40,527 nucleotides of DNA from a virus, in IMG/VR virus record IMGVR_UViG_3300042121_000052, positions 1-40,527 of that record; one strand, given 5' to 3'. Positions 29,784 through 37,172 of the stretch are shown here, piece by piece (within the stretch, counting starts at the first letter, position 1; every line of letters begins with the position of its first letter). The translations under genes were made by a program, and so were the position numbers. The notes beneath the pieces are model-generated. The model was given only the letters and a program-made list of their open reading frames with translations. It did no database searches and was not told the origin of the DNA.

Positions 29784-30550
29784 GTATCGAGGTTTTGTCG
29801 TGGGTGCTGAACCACGCGGACGTGAAGGACACGGGCGAGCTGGCCGTGCTGGTGGGGATCGCCAACCATGTGGACCGGACCGGCCGGGGGTCCTTCGCCG
29901 GGCAGGCAACCCTGGCCCGGTACGCGCGCTGTTCGGAGCGGACGGTGCGGCGCAAGCTCGCGGAGCTGGAGGCGCGCGGGGCGATCGCGCGCGGGGATCA
30001 GCGCATTGTGGAGCACTTCCCGGCGTCCACCCGCCCTGTCGTGTGGGACGTTATTTGGCCCGGACAAAATGACCGGGCGGCCAGCCTGTCCGGGGGTAGG
30101 GGGGACACGGTGTCCACCACGGGGGGTCAGTCTGTCCAAAGTGCCCGGACACGGGTGGCCGACAATACGTCCAATGAACCGTTAGATGAACCGTCCTTAA
30201 AAGACTTGGCCGGCGCGGTCGATTTCGGGACGTTCTGGGCGGCGTATCCGCGGCATGAAAAACGGGCGGAAGCGCTCAAGGCGTGGGGCAAGGCGATCAA
30301 GCGCGCGGCCCCGGCGGCGATCATCGCCGGCGCGCAGCGGTACGCGGCGGACCCTAACCGGCTCCCGGCGTACACGGCGCACCCGGCGTCCTGGCTGAAC
30401 GGGGACCGCTGGGAGGATGACCCGTTGCCGGCACGCTCGGACGGGCGGGCCTCGGACGTGTTCGCGGCGGAACTGGCCGCGGCGCAGGCGGCGGACTCGG
30501 CGGAGGCCGCAGCCCTGGTGGCGGAGTTGGAAGCGGGGCGGCCGTGGTGA
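29780..30550 (+). CDS. Replication initiator-like protein (winged helix, lambda O/DnaD type)
   Basis: 256 residues. Residues 1-85 are a winged helix of the HTH_36 type: VLNHADVKDTGELAVLVGIANHVD, FAGQATLARYARCSERTVRRKLAELEARGAI. A polar linker (about 95-140) covers DNA with six TGTCC/GGACA repeats. The C-terminal FWAAYPRHEKRAEALKAWGKAIK and PHPASWLNGDRWEDD-like ending (HPASWLNGDRW) is the usual phage replisome organiser tail. It probably binds the internal repeats to start replication. GGAGGAGGGG precedes GTG 29780. Confidence 0.82.
   Translation: MSIEVLSWVLNHADVKDTGELAVLVGIANHVDRTGRGSFAGQATLARYARCSERTVRRKLAELEARGAIARGDQRIVEHFPASTRPVVWDVIWPGQNDRAASLSGGRGDTVSTTGGQSVQSARTRVADNTSNEPLDEPSLKDLAGAVDFGTFWAAYPRHEKRAEALKAWGKAIKRAAPAAIIAGAQRYAADPNRLPAYTAHPASWLNGDRWEDDPLPARSDGRASDVFAAELAAAQAADSAEAAALVAELEAGRPW
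30062..30151 (+). other. Candidate replication origin inside the initiator gene
   Basis: Six GGACA/TGTCC elements lie in 90 bases: GGACA 30062, TGTCC 30087, GGACA 30103, TGTCC 30111, TGTCC 30133, GGACA 30147. GGACACGGTGTCC (30103-30115) is a perfect inverted repeat. The AT-richer GTTAGATGAACC...TTAAAAGA follows. Lambdoid origins lie within the O gene in just this way. The repeats are seen; origin function is inferred. Confidence 0.45.
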
Positions 30551-31977
30551 CGCCGTGGTTCGAGGACGACGCAGCCACGGTGTACGCGGGGGACTGCCTG
30601 GACGTGCTGCGGGAGCTGCCGGCGGACTCGGTCGACGCCGTGGTCACGGACCCGCCGTACGGGCTGGGGAACACGTCCCCGGGCCAGGTCGCGGACACCC
30701 TGACGGCGTGGGTCTGCGGGGACCGGGAGTACATCCCGGAGGGCCGGGGCTTCATGGGCCGGCCCTGGGATGCGTTCGTGCCGCCGGTCGCGGTGTGGGA
30801 CGAGGTCCTGCGGGTCCTGAAACCGGGCGGGCACGCGCTGGTGTTCGCCGGGTCGAGGACGCAGGACTTGATGACGCTGGGGCTACGGCTGGCCGGGCTG
30901 GACGTGCGGGACTGCATCATGTGGGCGTACGGGTCCGGGTTCCCCAAGTCCAAGGACGTCACGGCGGCCATGGGCCGGTTCCTGGCCGGGGACCGGCCCG
31001 AGGCCACTATCGCGCCGGAGCTGTACCGGGTGACGGGGTTCCTGCGGGCGGCCCGGGACGCGGCCGGCTGGACGAACCGGCAGATTGACGAGGTGTTCGG
31101 CACGAACGGGATGGCCGGGCACTGGACGTCCCAGGCGTCCCAGCCGGCGGTGCCCTCGGTGCGGCAGTGGGAGGTCCTGAAGGCGCTGCTCGGCTTCGGG
31201 GACGACATGGACGCACTGGTCGCGCAGCTCGGCGCGGTCGAGCGGCCGGAGGACTGGGGGGCCGGGGACGGGGACGCGGAGTTCCTGGACACGCTGCGCA
31301 AGAACGTGGTCTATGACTCGGCCGGAGGCTGGGGCACGGCCCTGAAACCGGCGTACGAGCCGGTGGTGGTGGCGCGCAAGAACGTGGTCGGGTCGATCAC
31401 GTCCAACGTGAACATGTACGGGACGGGGGCGCTGAACATCGACGGGTGCCGGGTCCCGGTCACGGACGCGGACGAGTCCGGGCGGTGGCCGACGAACGTG
31501 TGCCTGGACGAGTCCCAGGCCGCGGAGCTGGACCGGCAGTCCGGGGTGCTGGCCTCGGGGAAGGTCACGGCCGGACACGCCGGGAACGGCAAACCGGAGG
31601 GCATCTTCGGGGCCATGGCCGGTGTCCGCTCCGACCGGGGCTTCGGGGACGCCGGGGGCGCGTCCCGGTTCTTCCCGGTGTTCCGCTACGAAGCGAAGGC
31701 GTCCAGCGAGGAACGGCCCCGGGTGGACGGGATTGCGCACCCGACGGTCAAGCCTCTGGAGCTGATGCGGTGGCTGTGCCGGCTGGTCACGCCGCCGGGC
31801 GGGGTGGTCCTGGACCCGTTCGCCGGGTCCGGCACTACGGTCGAGGCCGCAGTGCTGGAGCACTTCCGGCCCATCGGGATCGAACGGGACCCCGGCTATC
31901 TGCCGCTGATCCGGCACCGGCTGGGCAAACCGCTGCAACAGGTCCTCGACCTGGGGGACTTGGGGGAGCTGCCGTGA
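30547..31977 (+). CDS. DNA amino-methyltransferase (N6-adenine/N4-cytosine, beta type)
   Basis: 476 residues. Catalytic DPPYG (motif IV, about residue 35) comes before the S-adenosylmethionine site DPFAGSGTT (motif I, about 435), the beta-class order. EVLRVLKPGGHALVFAGSRT and HPTVKPLELMRWLCRLV are further family motifs. The long middle (about 150-330) should hold target recognition, including a helical segment RQIDEVFGTNGMAGHW found in other phage enzymes. GTG 30547 overlaps the initiator stop. With the C5 enzyme it gives two layers of DNA modification. Confidence 0.92.
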   Translation: MTPWFEDDAATVYAGDCLDVLRELPADSVDAVVTDPPYGLGNTSPGQVADTLTAWVCGDREYIPEGRGFMGRPWDAFVPPVAVWDEVLRVLKPGGHALVFAGSRTQDLMTLGLRLAGLDVRDCIMWAYGSGFPKSKDVTAAMGRFLAGDRPEATIAPELYRVTGFLRAARDAAGWTNRQIDEVFGTNGMAGHWTSQASQPAVPSVRQWEVLKALLGFGDDMDALVAQLGAVERPEDWGAGDGDAEFLDTLRKNVVYDSAGGWGTALKPAYEPVVVARKNVVGSITSNVNMYGTGALNIDGCRVPVTDADESGRWPTNVCLDESQAAELDRQSGVLASGKVTAGHAGNGKPEGIFGAMAGVRSDRGFGDAGGASRFFPVFRYEAKASSEERPRVDGIAHPTVKPLELMRWLCRLVTPPGGVVLDPFAGSGTTVEAAVLEHFRPIGIERDPGYLPLIRHRLGKPLQQVLDLGDLGELP

Positions 31978-32432
31978 CCATGTCCAACCAGGAGGCGCTG
32001 GCCCTGACGACGTACCTGGTCCGGGCCGGGATGCTGCAGCCGGTGTCCGGGCAGGCGGCGGTGTGGCGGGACGCGCTGGCCGGGGTCCGGTACGAGGACG
32101 CGCAGGAGGCGGTGCGGGCCCTGGCGCGGCGTCCCGGGGTGGTGCTGGTCAAGCCGGGGGACCTGTTGTTCGAGGTCCACAAGCTGCGGGCGTCCCGGAT
32201 CGGCGGGCGCCGGCCGCCGGCGCCGCCGGTGGAGCTGTCCCCGGAGGCTGACGCGGAGTTCGGCCGGGTGTATGTGCGGGCCCTGGGGGACGGGGCGTCG
32301 GAGGCGGAGGCGGACGCGGCGGCGTGCGCGGCGGCGGGGGTGGTGCGCGGGGTGCTGCCGGCCCCGGAACCGGGCCGGTTGCGGGAGCTGCTGGCCGGGA
32401 TGCAACGGACCGACGAGCCGGAAGGGGTTTAG
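31974..32432 (+). CDS. Helicase-loader-like replication protein (tentative)
   Basis: 152 residues. ALALTTYLVRAGMLQPVSGQAAVWRDALAGVRYEDAQEAVRALAR then VLVKPGDLLFEVHKLR resembles the helical 'helicase loader/inhibitor' family in actinophages, where the pattern is 'yl....p........vW...L.......A..av..l.......p...d'. The C-terminal half is Ala/Glu-rich. GTG 31974 overlaps the methyltransferase stop. The call is by pattern and its place after the initiator; confidence in function is low. Confidence 0.62.
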   Translation: MTMSNQEALALTTYLVRAGMLQPVSGQAAVWRDALAGVRYEDAQEAVRALARRPGVVLVKPGDLLFEVHKLRASRIGGRRPPAPPVELSPEADAEFGRVYVRALGDGASEAEADAAACAAAGVVRGVLPAPEPGRLRELLAGMQRTDEPEGV

Positions 32433-33047
32433 GTGGGCGGGTACGGGCAGGAATGGGAAGCGGAGCAGGCGCGGGTCTTGGCCGCGCACGTGGCCAGGAC
32501 GTCGGCCCGGCTGGAGGCGTTGGCGTCCCGGTATGCGGAGCTGCGGGCCATGCTGGAGGACGGTCCGGGGATGCGGCCGGCGGTGGACGGCGGGCCGGTG
32601 CGCAGGTCCTCGGGGCCCCGAGTGCCCCTGCGGGTCGAGGTCCTGGACACGCTGGGCGAGATCGACAGGTTCCTGGTCGAGCTGCTGCCGCTGGTGCGGG
32701 GGACGCTGCGGCTGGGGCCGTTGCCGAAGCGGACGCCGGTGCGGGCGGTGCGGGCCCGGTCCGGGCTGCTGTTCATTGCCGGGGCCCTGGCTGGGGTGTA
32801 TGCGGAGGATCCGGTGTTGGGGGACGACGTCGCGCGGGGTGCCTGGCAGTTGGAGCGGCGGGCGGGCTGGATTTTCGGGGACCGTTCGAGGCCGTTCGCG
32901 TTGACGGAGGCGTGCGGGGCGTGCGGGATGCCGGCGCTGTGGGTGGTGCCGGAGCGGATGCTGATTGTGTGCGGGAATCCGGCCTGCCGGGTGTCCCGGC
33001 CGGTGCATGCGGCGTTGCCGGTGTACGTGTCGGAAGGGGTCGATTAA
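32433..33047 (+). CDS. Zinc-binding conserved phage protein
   Basis: 204 residues. A helical N terminus (EWEAEQARVLAAHVARTSARLEALASRYAELRAML) is followed by LGEIDRFLVELLPLVRGTL and a C-terminal zinc ribbon with CGACGMPALW and IVCGNPACRV. Similar proteins are common in the replication block of actinophages with no assigned job. GTG 32433 begins directly after the previous stop. It is the last gene before the operator-controlled promoter at 33169. Confidence 0.75.
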   Translation: MGGYGQEWEAEQARVLAAHVARTSARLEALASRYAELRAMLEDGPGMRPAVDGGPVRRSSGPRVPLRVEVLDTLGEIDRFLVELLPLVRGTLRLGPLPKRTPVRAVRARSGLLFIAGALAGVYAEDPVLGDDVARGAWQLERRAGWIFGDRSRPFALTEACGACGMPALWVVPERMLIVCGNPACRVSRPVHAALPVYVSEGVD

Positions 33048-33168
33048 TAGACGGCAAAACGGGTCGCGGGCCGGTTTCCGGCGGGGGATGTTACCCGGTT
33101 CACATGGGAAAACAAAAGAGACTGCGGGGCTTATGGTCCGGCGCGGCAGTGTACTAGATTAGCTCCTA

Positions 33169-33185
33169 GTCTATAAAACGTAGAC
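33169..33185. promoter_or_regulatory. Operator/promoter upstream of 33225 gene
   Basis: GTCTATAAAACGTAGAC is a perfect GTCTA-N7-TAGAC operator. TATAAA inside it could be the -10 of a rightward promoter, so repressor binding would cover RNA polymerase. It lies in a 177-base gap without genes (33048-33224), 39 bases upstream of the next start codon. Confidence 0.65.
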
Positions 33186-33224
33186 GGCGGGGGCGTTCGG
33201 GTGAAACGAAAGGAACCAGGAATT

Positions 33225-33458
33225 ATGACGCAGAATTGGGGGCCTGTCATGGACGGCTTCGCGGTCGGCCCGGAACACACGCTGGACCTGGGCGGCCGCA
33301 CAATCACGGTGGCCGCTGTCTGGTCGGACGAGGACGGCGTCTGTGTCAGTGTTGATGCCGGCGACGAACCTCTCCCGGCGTCCCTGGCCGAACGGCTGGC
33401 CGTGTCCATCATCCAACTGGCCGGGCTCCCGGCCCCGGAACCGGAGCTGGCAGCATGA
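33225..33458 (+). CDS. Small protein, unknown (repressor-controlled operon start)
   Basis: 77 residues, beta-rich: GPVMDGFAVGPEHTLDLGGRTITVAAVWSDEDGVCVSVDAG, then helix ASLAERLAVSIIQLAGL. ATG 33225 has AGGAACCAGGAA upstream; GTG 33201 in frame is less likely. First gene behind the operator at 33169-33185. Its stop overlaps the next start by 4 bases. Confidence 0.7.
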   Translation: MTQNWGPVMDGFAVGPEHTLDLGGRTITVAAVWSDEDGVCVSVDAGDEPLPASLAERLAVSIIQLAGLPAPEPELAA

Positions 33459-33877
33459 GCGGGCGCGCTTCGGCGTCCCCGGAACGTCTAAAAGCTTTGG
33501 ACGCCGGGACGGAAAAATTGGACGCCGCCCCGGGGCTGACGCTGTACGTGGCAGGGCCCATGACCGGGATCGAGGACTTCAACCGGCCGGCGTTCGGTGC
33601 CGCGGCGCTGCGGCTGCGCCGGGCCGGGTACACGGTCCTCAATCCCGGCCGGCTCCCGGCTCCGGTCCCGGACCCGGACTGGGCGGACTGGATGCGGCAG
33701 GCGCTGAGGATGATGCTGGACGCGGACGGCGTGGCCATGCTGCCAGGCTCCGAGTCCAGCCGCGGGGCCGCCCTGGAACGGCGGGTCGCGGTCGAGCTGG
33801 GCATCCCGGTGCGGACCGTGCCGGCCTGGCTGACCCTGGCCGGGCAGTCGGCGTACATGGAACGGCTGAGGGCATGA
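33455..33877 (+). CDS. DUF4406-like nucleoside deoxyribosyltransferase-fold protein
   Basis: 140 residues. LTLYVAGPMTGIEDFNRPAFGAAALRLRRAGYTVLNPG then WADWMRQALRMMLDADGVAMLPGSESSRGAALERRVAVELGIPV matches DUF4406, a fold related to nucleoside 2-deoxyribosyltransferases. It may act on nucleotides during replication. The first 28 residues are an extra lead whose codons contain a near-perfect repressor operator (33486-33502). ATG 33455 overlaps the previous stop. Confidence 0.82.
   Translation: MSGRASASPERLKALDAGTEKLDAAPGLTLYVAGPMTGIEDFNRPAFGAAALRLRRAGYTVLNPGRLPAPVPDPDWADWMRQALRMMLDADGVAMLPGSESSRGAALERRVAVELGIPVRTVPAWLTLAGQSAYMERLRA
33486..33502. promoter_or_regulatory. Operator-like site inside a coding region
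   Basis: GTCTAAAAGCTTTGGAC matches GTCTA-N7-TAGAC at 9 of 10 defined bases. It lies within codons for RLKALDA of the DUF4406-like protein, 300 bases downstream of the promoter operator. A repressor bound here could act as a roadblock, as stoperators do in Cluster A mycobacteriophages. Confidence 0.5.
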
Positions 33878-34068
33878 AAAAAGCTGCTGCTTACTGGCTA
33901 GCCGCATGGGCTGGCGGCACCCTCGGGCATCGTATGACTGACCCAGCTTGCGCCTGGCATGTGCGTCCGCGTGGGCGCCTGTCGTCGTGGTGGTTCAATC
34001 GTGGCCGCGGCAAGTACTGTCCGGTGTGCATGGCGAGACTTCGCCGGCTGAACGAGGGGCAGCCGTGA
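33874..34068 (+). CDS. Small Trp-rich protein with a CxxC pair
   Basis: 64 residues: YWLAAWAGGTLGHRMTDPACAWHVRPRGRLSSWWFNRGRG, then YCPVCMARLRRL. Four Cys/His positions could bind zinc. ATG 33874 overlaps the preceding stop by 4 bases and its stop overlaps the next start, supporting a real gene. Unknown function. Confidence 0.65.
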   Translation: MKKAAAYWLAAWAGGTLGHRMTDPACAWHVRPRGRLSSWWFNRGRGKYCPVCMARLRRLNEGQP

Positions 34069-34484
34069 CCCGGGGGGCGTTCCTGTACCACGGGGGCGTG
34101 CCGGACCTGCGGCCCGGGGACCTGCTGGCACCGGGGCACAAGCGGCGGCACCACGAGAACTGCCCGTGGTGTGACGCGCGCGCGTCCGGCGGGGCGTTCC
34201 TGGGCATCGACCCGCCCTCGGCCCTGGCCGCAGTGTATTTCACGCCGGTGCGGCTCTATGCCAAGTTCCACGCCTCGCTGTACGGACGGGGGGACCTGTA
34301 CCGGGTGGAGCCGGTGGGCCGGGCCGTGCTCTCGGCGGAGGACTCGATCGAGACGTGGGCGGCCCCGGCGGCGCGCGTCGTGTCGGTCTATGAGCGGGCG
34401 GTGCTGCTGACCGATACCGAACGGCGGCGCCTGGACCGGCTCTGGGCGGAAGCGGACAACGATGTGAGGGAGGGCCATGTCTGA
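34065..34484 (+). CDS. Arr-like ADP-ribosyltransferase candidate
   Basis: 139 residues. FLYHGGVPDLRPGDLLAPG at the N terminus, ALAAVYFTPVRLYAKFHAS in the middle, and GDLYRVEPVGRAVL near the centre line up with rifampin ADP-ribosyltransferases (Arr): 'yHGt...l..GdlL.pG', 'vYfT', 'iy.VEP.G'. Arr catalytic His and Tyr would be His 9 and the Tyr of VYFT. A CPWCDA insert (HHENCPWCDAR) is unusual. In an early phage operon it might modify a host protein or nucleic acid rather than rifampin. GTG 34065 overlaps the previous stop. Confidence 0.58.
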   Translation: MTRGAFLYHGGVPDLRPGDLLAPGHKRRHHENCPWCDARASGGAFLGIDPPSALAAVYFTPVRLYAKFHASLYGRGDLYRVEPVGRAVLSAEDSIETWAAPAARVVSVYERAVLLTDTERRRLDRLWAEADNDVREGHV

Positions 34485-34710
34485 GGCGGAGGCGATCGAC
34501 TTTTCGGACACGCTGGCCGGGCTGATTATCCGGCGGCACCCGGAGCGGGAGGACATGCTCCGGATCGATTCCTGGTCGAACGGGATCGGGAAACCGGAGG
34601 CGGCCGCGCTGCTGCGGCAGGTCGCGGACGCGTGGGACGCCGAAGCGGAAGGCAACGACGCGCCGGGGACCGTGCTGCGGCCCCGGCCAGGAATGGAAGG
34701 GCTGAACTAA
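34477..34710 (+). CDS. Small acidic protein, unknown
   Basis: 77 residues: SEAEAIDFSDTLAGLIIRRHPEREDMLRIDSWSNGIGKPEAAALLRQVADAWDAEAEG. A small alpha-beta fold with an acidic helix at the end. GTGAGGGAGGG before ATG 34477 is a good ribosome site. It overlaps the Arr-like gene by 8 bases. No family recognised. Confidence 0.68.
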   Translation: MSEAEAIDFSDTLAGLIIRRHPEREDMLRIDSWSNGIGKPEAAALLRQVADAWDAEAEGNDAPGTVLRPRPGMEGLN

Positions 34711-34967
34711 TGGAACAGGAACAGCCGGACCCTACCGGGCTGCGCTACTACGGCAGCGACATGACCATCCACGCGAACACGTCCCTGGACGTCGAAACGG
34801 ACGAGGCCGGGCACGTGGTGGCCGTGTGGTTCCGCTGCCAGCCGCTGCTGTTCAAGCAGGTCACCGTGGGGGCCCATCGCGCCGGGGAAATGCGGGCCAT
34901 GTATGCGGCGGGCGTCACGCCCGGTCTGGAGGCCGTGGTGCTGAAGGAGGACAATCGTGGCCGGTGA
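34710..34967 (+). CDS. Small protein, unknown
   Basis: 85 residues: [44 protein letters not shown] then [23 protein letters not shown]. The beta-rich centre is conserved-looking in actinophages near SSB, with no assigned role. ATG 34710 begins on the last base of the previous TAA. It overlaps the SSB gene by 11 bases. Confidence 0.68.
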   Translation: MEQEQPDPTGLRYYGSDMTIHANTSLDVETDEAGHVVAVWFRCQPLLFKQVTVGAHRAGEMRAMYAAGVTPGLEAVVLKEDNRGR

Positions 34968-35436
34968 AACGCTGATAACCGTTATCGGGAACCTGGCCGG
35001 GGACCCGGAGCTGAGGTTCACGCCGTCCGGGCAGGCCGTCTGCAACTTCACCATTGCGACGACGCCGCGCACCTATGACAAACAGGCGCAGGACTGGCGG
35101 GACGGGGAGACCCTGTTTCTGCGGTGCAACGTGTGGCGGGAAGCGGCCCAAAACGTCCACGACTCCCTGGTCAAGGGGGCGCGGGTGATCGCGCACGGCA
35201 AGCTCAAGGCGCGGTCCTTCGAGACGAAGGAGGGCGAGCGGCGGACGGTGTTCGAGCTGGAGGTCGAGGAAATGGGGCCCTCGCTGCGGTACGCGCAGGC
35301 GAAAGTGGAGCGCAACGGCGGCGGGGGCGGCGGGGCCCCGACTTCCTCCGGCGGGTCCGGGGACTGGAACACGGTCCCGGCCGGCGGCGGCCAGGATGAC
35401 CCGTGGGCGGTGCCGCAGGACGGCCCGGCCTACTGA
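34957..35436 (+). CDS. ssb: Single-stranded DNA-binding protein
   Basis: 159 residues. OB-fold domain 1-115: [79 protein letters not shown], the bacterial-type SSB pattern. A Gly-rich linker follows and the end [13 protein letters not shown] is a variant of the acidic SSB tip that binds partner enzymes. GTG 34957 with AAGGAGG upstream. Confidence 0.95.
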   Translation: MAGETLITVIGNLAGDPELRFTPSGQAVCNFTIATTPRTYDKQAQDWRDGETLFLRCNVWREAAQNVHDSLVKGARVIAHGKLKARSFETKEGERRTVFELEVEEMGPSLRYAQAKVERNGGGGGGAPTSSGGSGDWNTVPAGGGQDDPWAVPQDGPAY

Positions 35437-35483
35437 GGCGAGACACGCGCGGGCCGGGAACCGTTGTGCATCGGGCCCCGGGC

Positions 35484-35500
35484 GTCTAAATTCCATAGAC
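35484..35500. promoter_or_regulatory. Operator upstream of the PLD-like gene
   Basis: GTCTAAATTCCATAGAC is a perfect GTCTA-N7-TAGAC site in the 80-base gap after the SSB gene, directly before AGGAGGGG (35501-35508). Repressor bound here would block a start of transcription for the following operon. Confidence 0.66.
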
Positions 35501-35516
35501 AGGAGGGGTGGAAACT

Positions 35517-36245
35517 TTGGACGATACCGAACCATTGCAGACGTTCCGGACCGGGGACGCGCTGGTGCTGCGGCACGAAGCGGCCCCGGACGTCTCGGGG
35601 GTCCGGGGCCTGGTGCGGCCCCGGACGAAACGGCGGCACCGGATGCTCCGGACCACCTCGGCCCGGCAGGCACTCGAACCGTTCACGGAGGGCGTGGACT
35701 TCGAGGTCATGACCAACGGCGAGTTTTCCCTCCTGGACGCCGTCCTGGTCCTGCTCGAACGGACCGGGCCCGCGCACGTGTCCATCTGCACGTACTCGGC
35801 CGGGCTCTACGATGCGGAGGTCATGAACCGGTTCATCGACACGGGCAACATATTGAGCCTGCGCCTTGTCCTGGACGTCGCGTTCAAGACACTTGGCGGC
35901 TCGCGCGGCTACGCGGTGACCCTGATGGACGTGTTCGGGGAGGAATGCATCCGGACCACAAGGACGCACGCCAAGTTCGTGACCATCACGAACGACGCGC
36001 ACCAGCTCAGCATTTCGAGTACGGCGAACCTGAACGAGAACAAGCGGCTGGAGCTGTTCTATTTCTCCGATGATCCGGCCCGGGCCGCATGGTACGAGGC
36101 CATTGTGGGCGAGCTGTTCGGGGACGTGCTGCCGGGCTGGAATCCGGACACGGGCGCGCCGGCGCTGGGCCGGCTGGACCCGTCCGGGACGAAGATTCGA
36201 GCGAACAAGGGCGTGGCCATGGGCCGGGTCCGGATAGGGGACTGA
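35517..36245 (+). CDS. Phospholipase D-like (HKD) domain protein
   Basis: 242 residues. One HKD-type motif, THAKFVTITND followed by ISSTANLNENKRLELFYF, lies at about residues 151-185; the fold start resembles DAVLVLLERTGPAHVSICTYSAG. PLD-like nucleases need two such motifs, so it would act as a dimer, perhaps on DNA. TTG 35517 is chosen because AGGAGGGG at 35501-35508 is 8 bases upstream; GTG 35508 is too close to it. Directly controlled by an operator, it could be an early lytic gene. Confidence 0.72.
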   Translation: MDDTEPLQTFRTGDALVLRHEAAPDVSGVRGLVRPRTKRRHRMLRTTSARQALEPFTEGVDFEVMTNGEFSLLDAVLVLLERTGPAHVSICTYSAGLYDAEVMNRFIDTGNILSLRLVLDVAFKTLGGSRGYAVTLMDVFGEECIRTTRTHAKFVTITNDAHQLSISSTANLNENKRLELFYFSDDPARAAWYEAIVGELFGDVLPGWNPDTGAPALGRLDPSGTKIRANKGVAMGRVRIGD

Positions 36246-36482
36246 ATGGACACGGGGCAACTGGTGGCCCGGGCAGAACACGCGCTCCGGACCGGGCAAC
36301 CCAACCTGGCGGTGCTCTACATGCGCCGGGCACTCTCGGAGTCGCCGGAGGGCCGGGCCTGGCTCGCGTTCCATGACTTCCGGGCCGGGGTGATCGCCGC
36401 GGCCGCGGCGGTGGGGATGCTCTTTGACGGGTACTGGGATGCGGTGACCCGGGCCCTCGGCGGGGACGGTCCGCGGTGGTGA
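36246..36482 (+). CDS. Small helical protein, unknown
   Basis: 78 residues: LVARAEHALRTGQPNLAVLYMRRALSESPEGRAW has a TPR-like helix pair pattern, followed by a hydrophobic stretch VIAAAAAVGMLFDGYWDAV. ATG 36246 starts one base after the previous stop; its stop overlaps the next start by 4 bases. Function unknown. Confidence 0.68.
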   Translation: MDTGQLVARAEHALRTGQPNLAVLYMRRALSESPEGRAWLAFHDFRAGVIAAAAAVGMLFDGYWDAVTRALGGDGPRW

Positions 36483-36880
36483 CGGCGCGGGATTCGGCGG
36501 CGCGGCGGCAGGCCGCGGCGGACCAAGCGGAGATTCGGGACGCCGCAGCTGCGACGGCCGCGAAAACGGCCCGGCACGAGTTCCCGGCCCCGGCCCGGCT
36601 GGACCCGGCGGCCGCCGGGGTGTGGGAGGAGACAATCGCCGCCCATCACGAACCGGCGAAGATCGCCGGCCCGGACCTGGAGGCGTATGCGGGCCAGGTC
36701 GCGCTGCAGCGGGACCTGCGGGAGCGGATCGCGCGGGAAGGGTCGATAGTCGAGGACGAACGCGGCCGGCCCATGGCGCACCCGGCGATCGCGCTGGAGC
36801 GGGCGGCGCAGGCGGAGATTCGGGCGTGGGGGGACCGGTTCCGCGGCCGGGCACCTCGGCCGGATCGGCGGCCCCGGTGA
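36479..36880 (+). CDS. Second P27-type small-terminase-like protein
   Basis: 133 residues. After a basic helical lead (ARRQAAADQAEIRDAAAATAAKTAR) comes LDPAAAGVWEETIAAH, LEAYAGQVALQRDLRERIAREGSIVEDERGRPMAHPAIALERAAQAEIRAWGDRF. The 'G.ivede.GrpmaHPai..er.a..eir..g' block is a hallmark of P27-family small terminases. It is 36 kb from the first terS on the map, though only about 4.3 kb away across the circle join. GTG 36479 overlaps the previous stop. Role unclear: alternative terminase subunit or a DNA-binding relative. Confidence 0.68.
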   Translation: MTARDSAARRQAAADQAEIRDAAAATAAKTARHEFPAPARLDPAAAGVWEETIAAHHEPAKIAGPDLEAYAGQVALQRDLRERIAREGSIVEDERGRPMAHPAIALERAAQAEIRAWGDRFRGRAPRPDRRPR

Positions 36881-36960
36881 TGCACGGCTGGTGGGATAGT
36901 CCGGTGGCGGCGGCGCTGCTGCTGGTGGTCCTCGGCATTGTCGCGGGGGTGCTCCGGTGA
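36877..36960 (+). CDS. Membrane mini-protein
   Basis: 27 codons: HGWWDSPVAAALLLVVLGIVAGVLR, nearly all one membrane helix. GTG 36877 (or ATG 36880) overlaps the previous stop, and its stop overlaps the next start (GTGA), so it is embedded in a translationally coupled string. It is too short to classify. Confidence 0.5.
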   Translation: MMHGWWDSPVAAALLLVVLGIVAGVLR

Positions 36961-37172
36961 ACTACTTCGAGATGCGCTGGCCGGTCGAGGTCCCGGACAT
37001 GGACCGTTCGGAGCTGATCGCCGAAGCGCTCGAGGACCTGGCCCACGAGTTGCCGGGCTTCGGGCTGGTGCCCTTGTCCGCGCCGGTGTTCTCCTGGCTG
37101 ACCACGGGCACGGCCGGCCGGCATCCGGGGCCCTGGCTGCTGGCACGCTTCGCGGTCCGGGTGCTGGCATGA
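36957..37172 (+). CDS. Small protein, unknown
   Basis: 71 residues: YFEMRWPVEVPDMDRSELIAEALEDLAHELPGFGLVPLSAPVFSWLTTG then HPGPWLLARFAVRVLA. A small alpha-beta protein with 4-base overlaps on both sides. GTG start. No family recognised. Confidence 0.65.
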   Translation: MNYFEMRWPVEVPDMDRSELIAEALEDLAHELPGFGLVPLSAPVFSWLTTGTAGRHPGPWLLARFAVRVLA

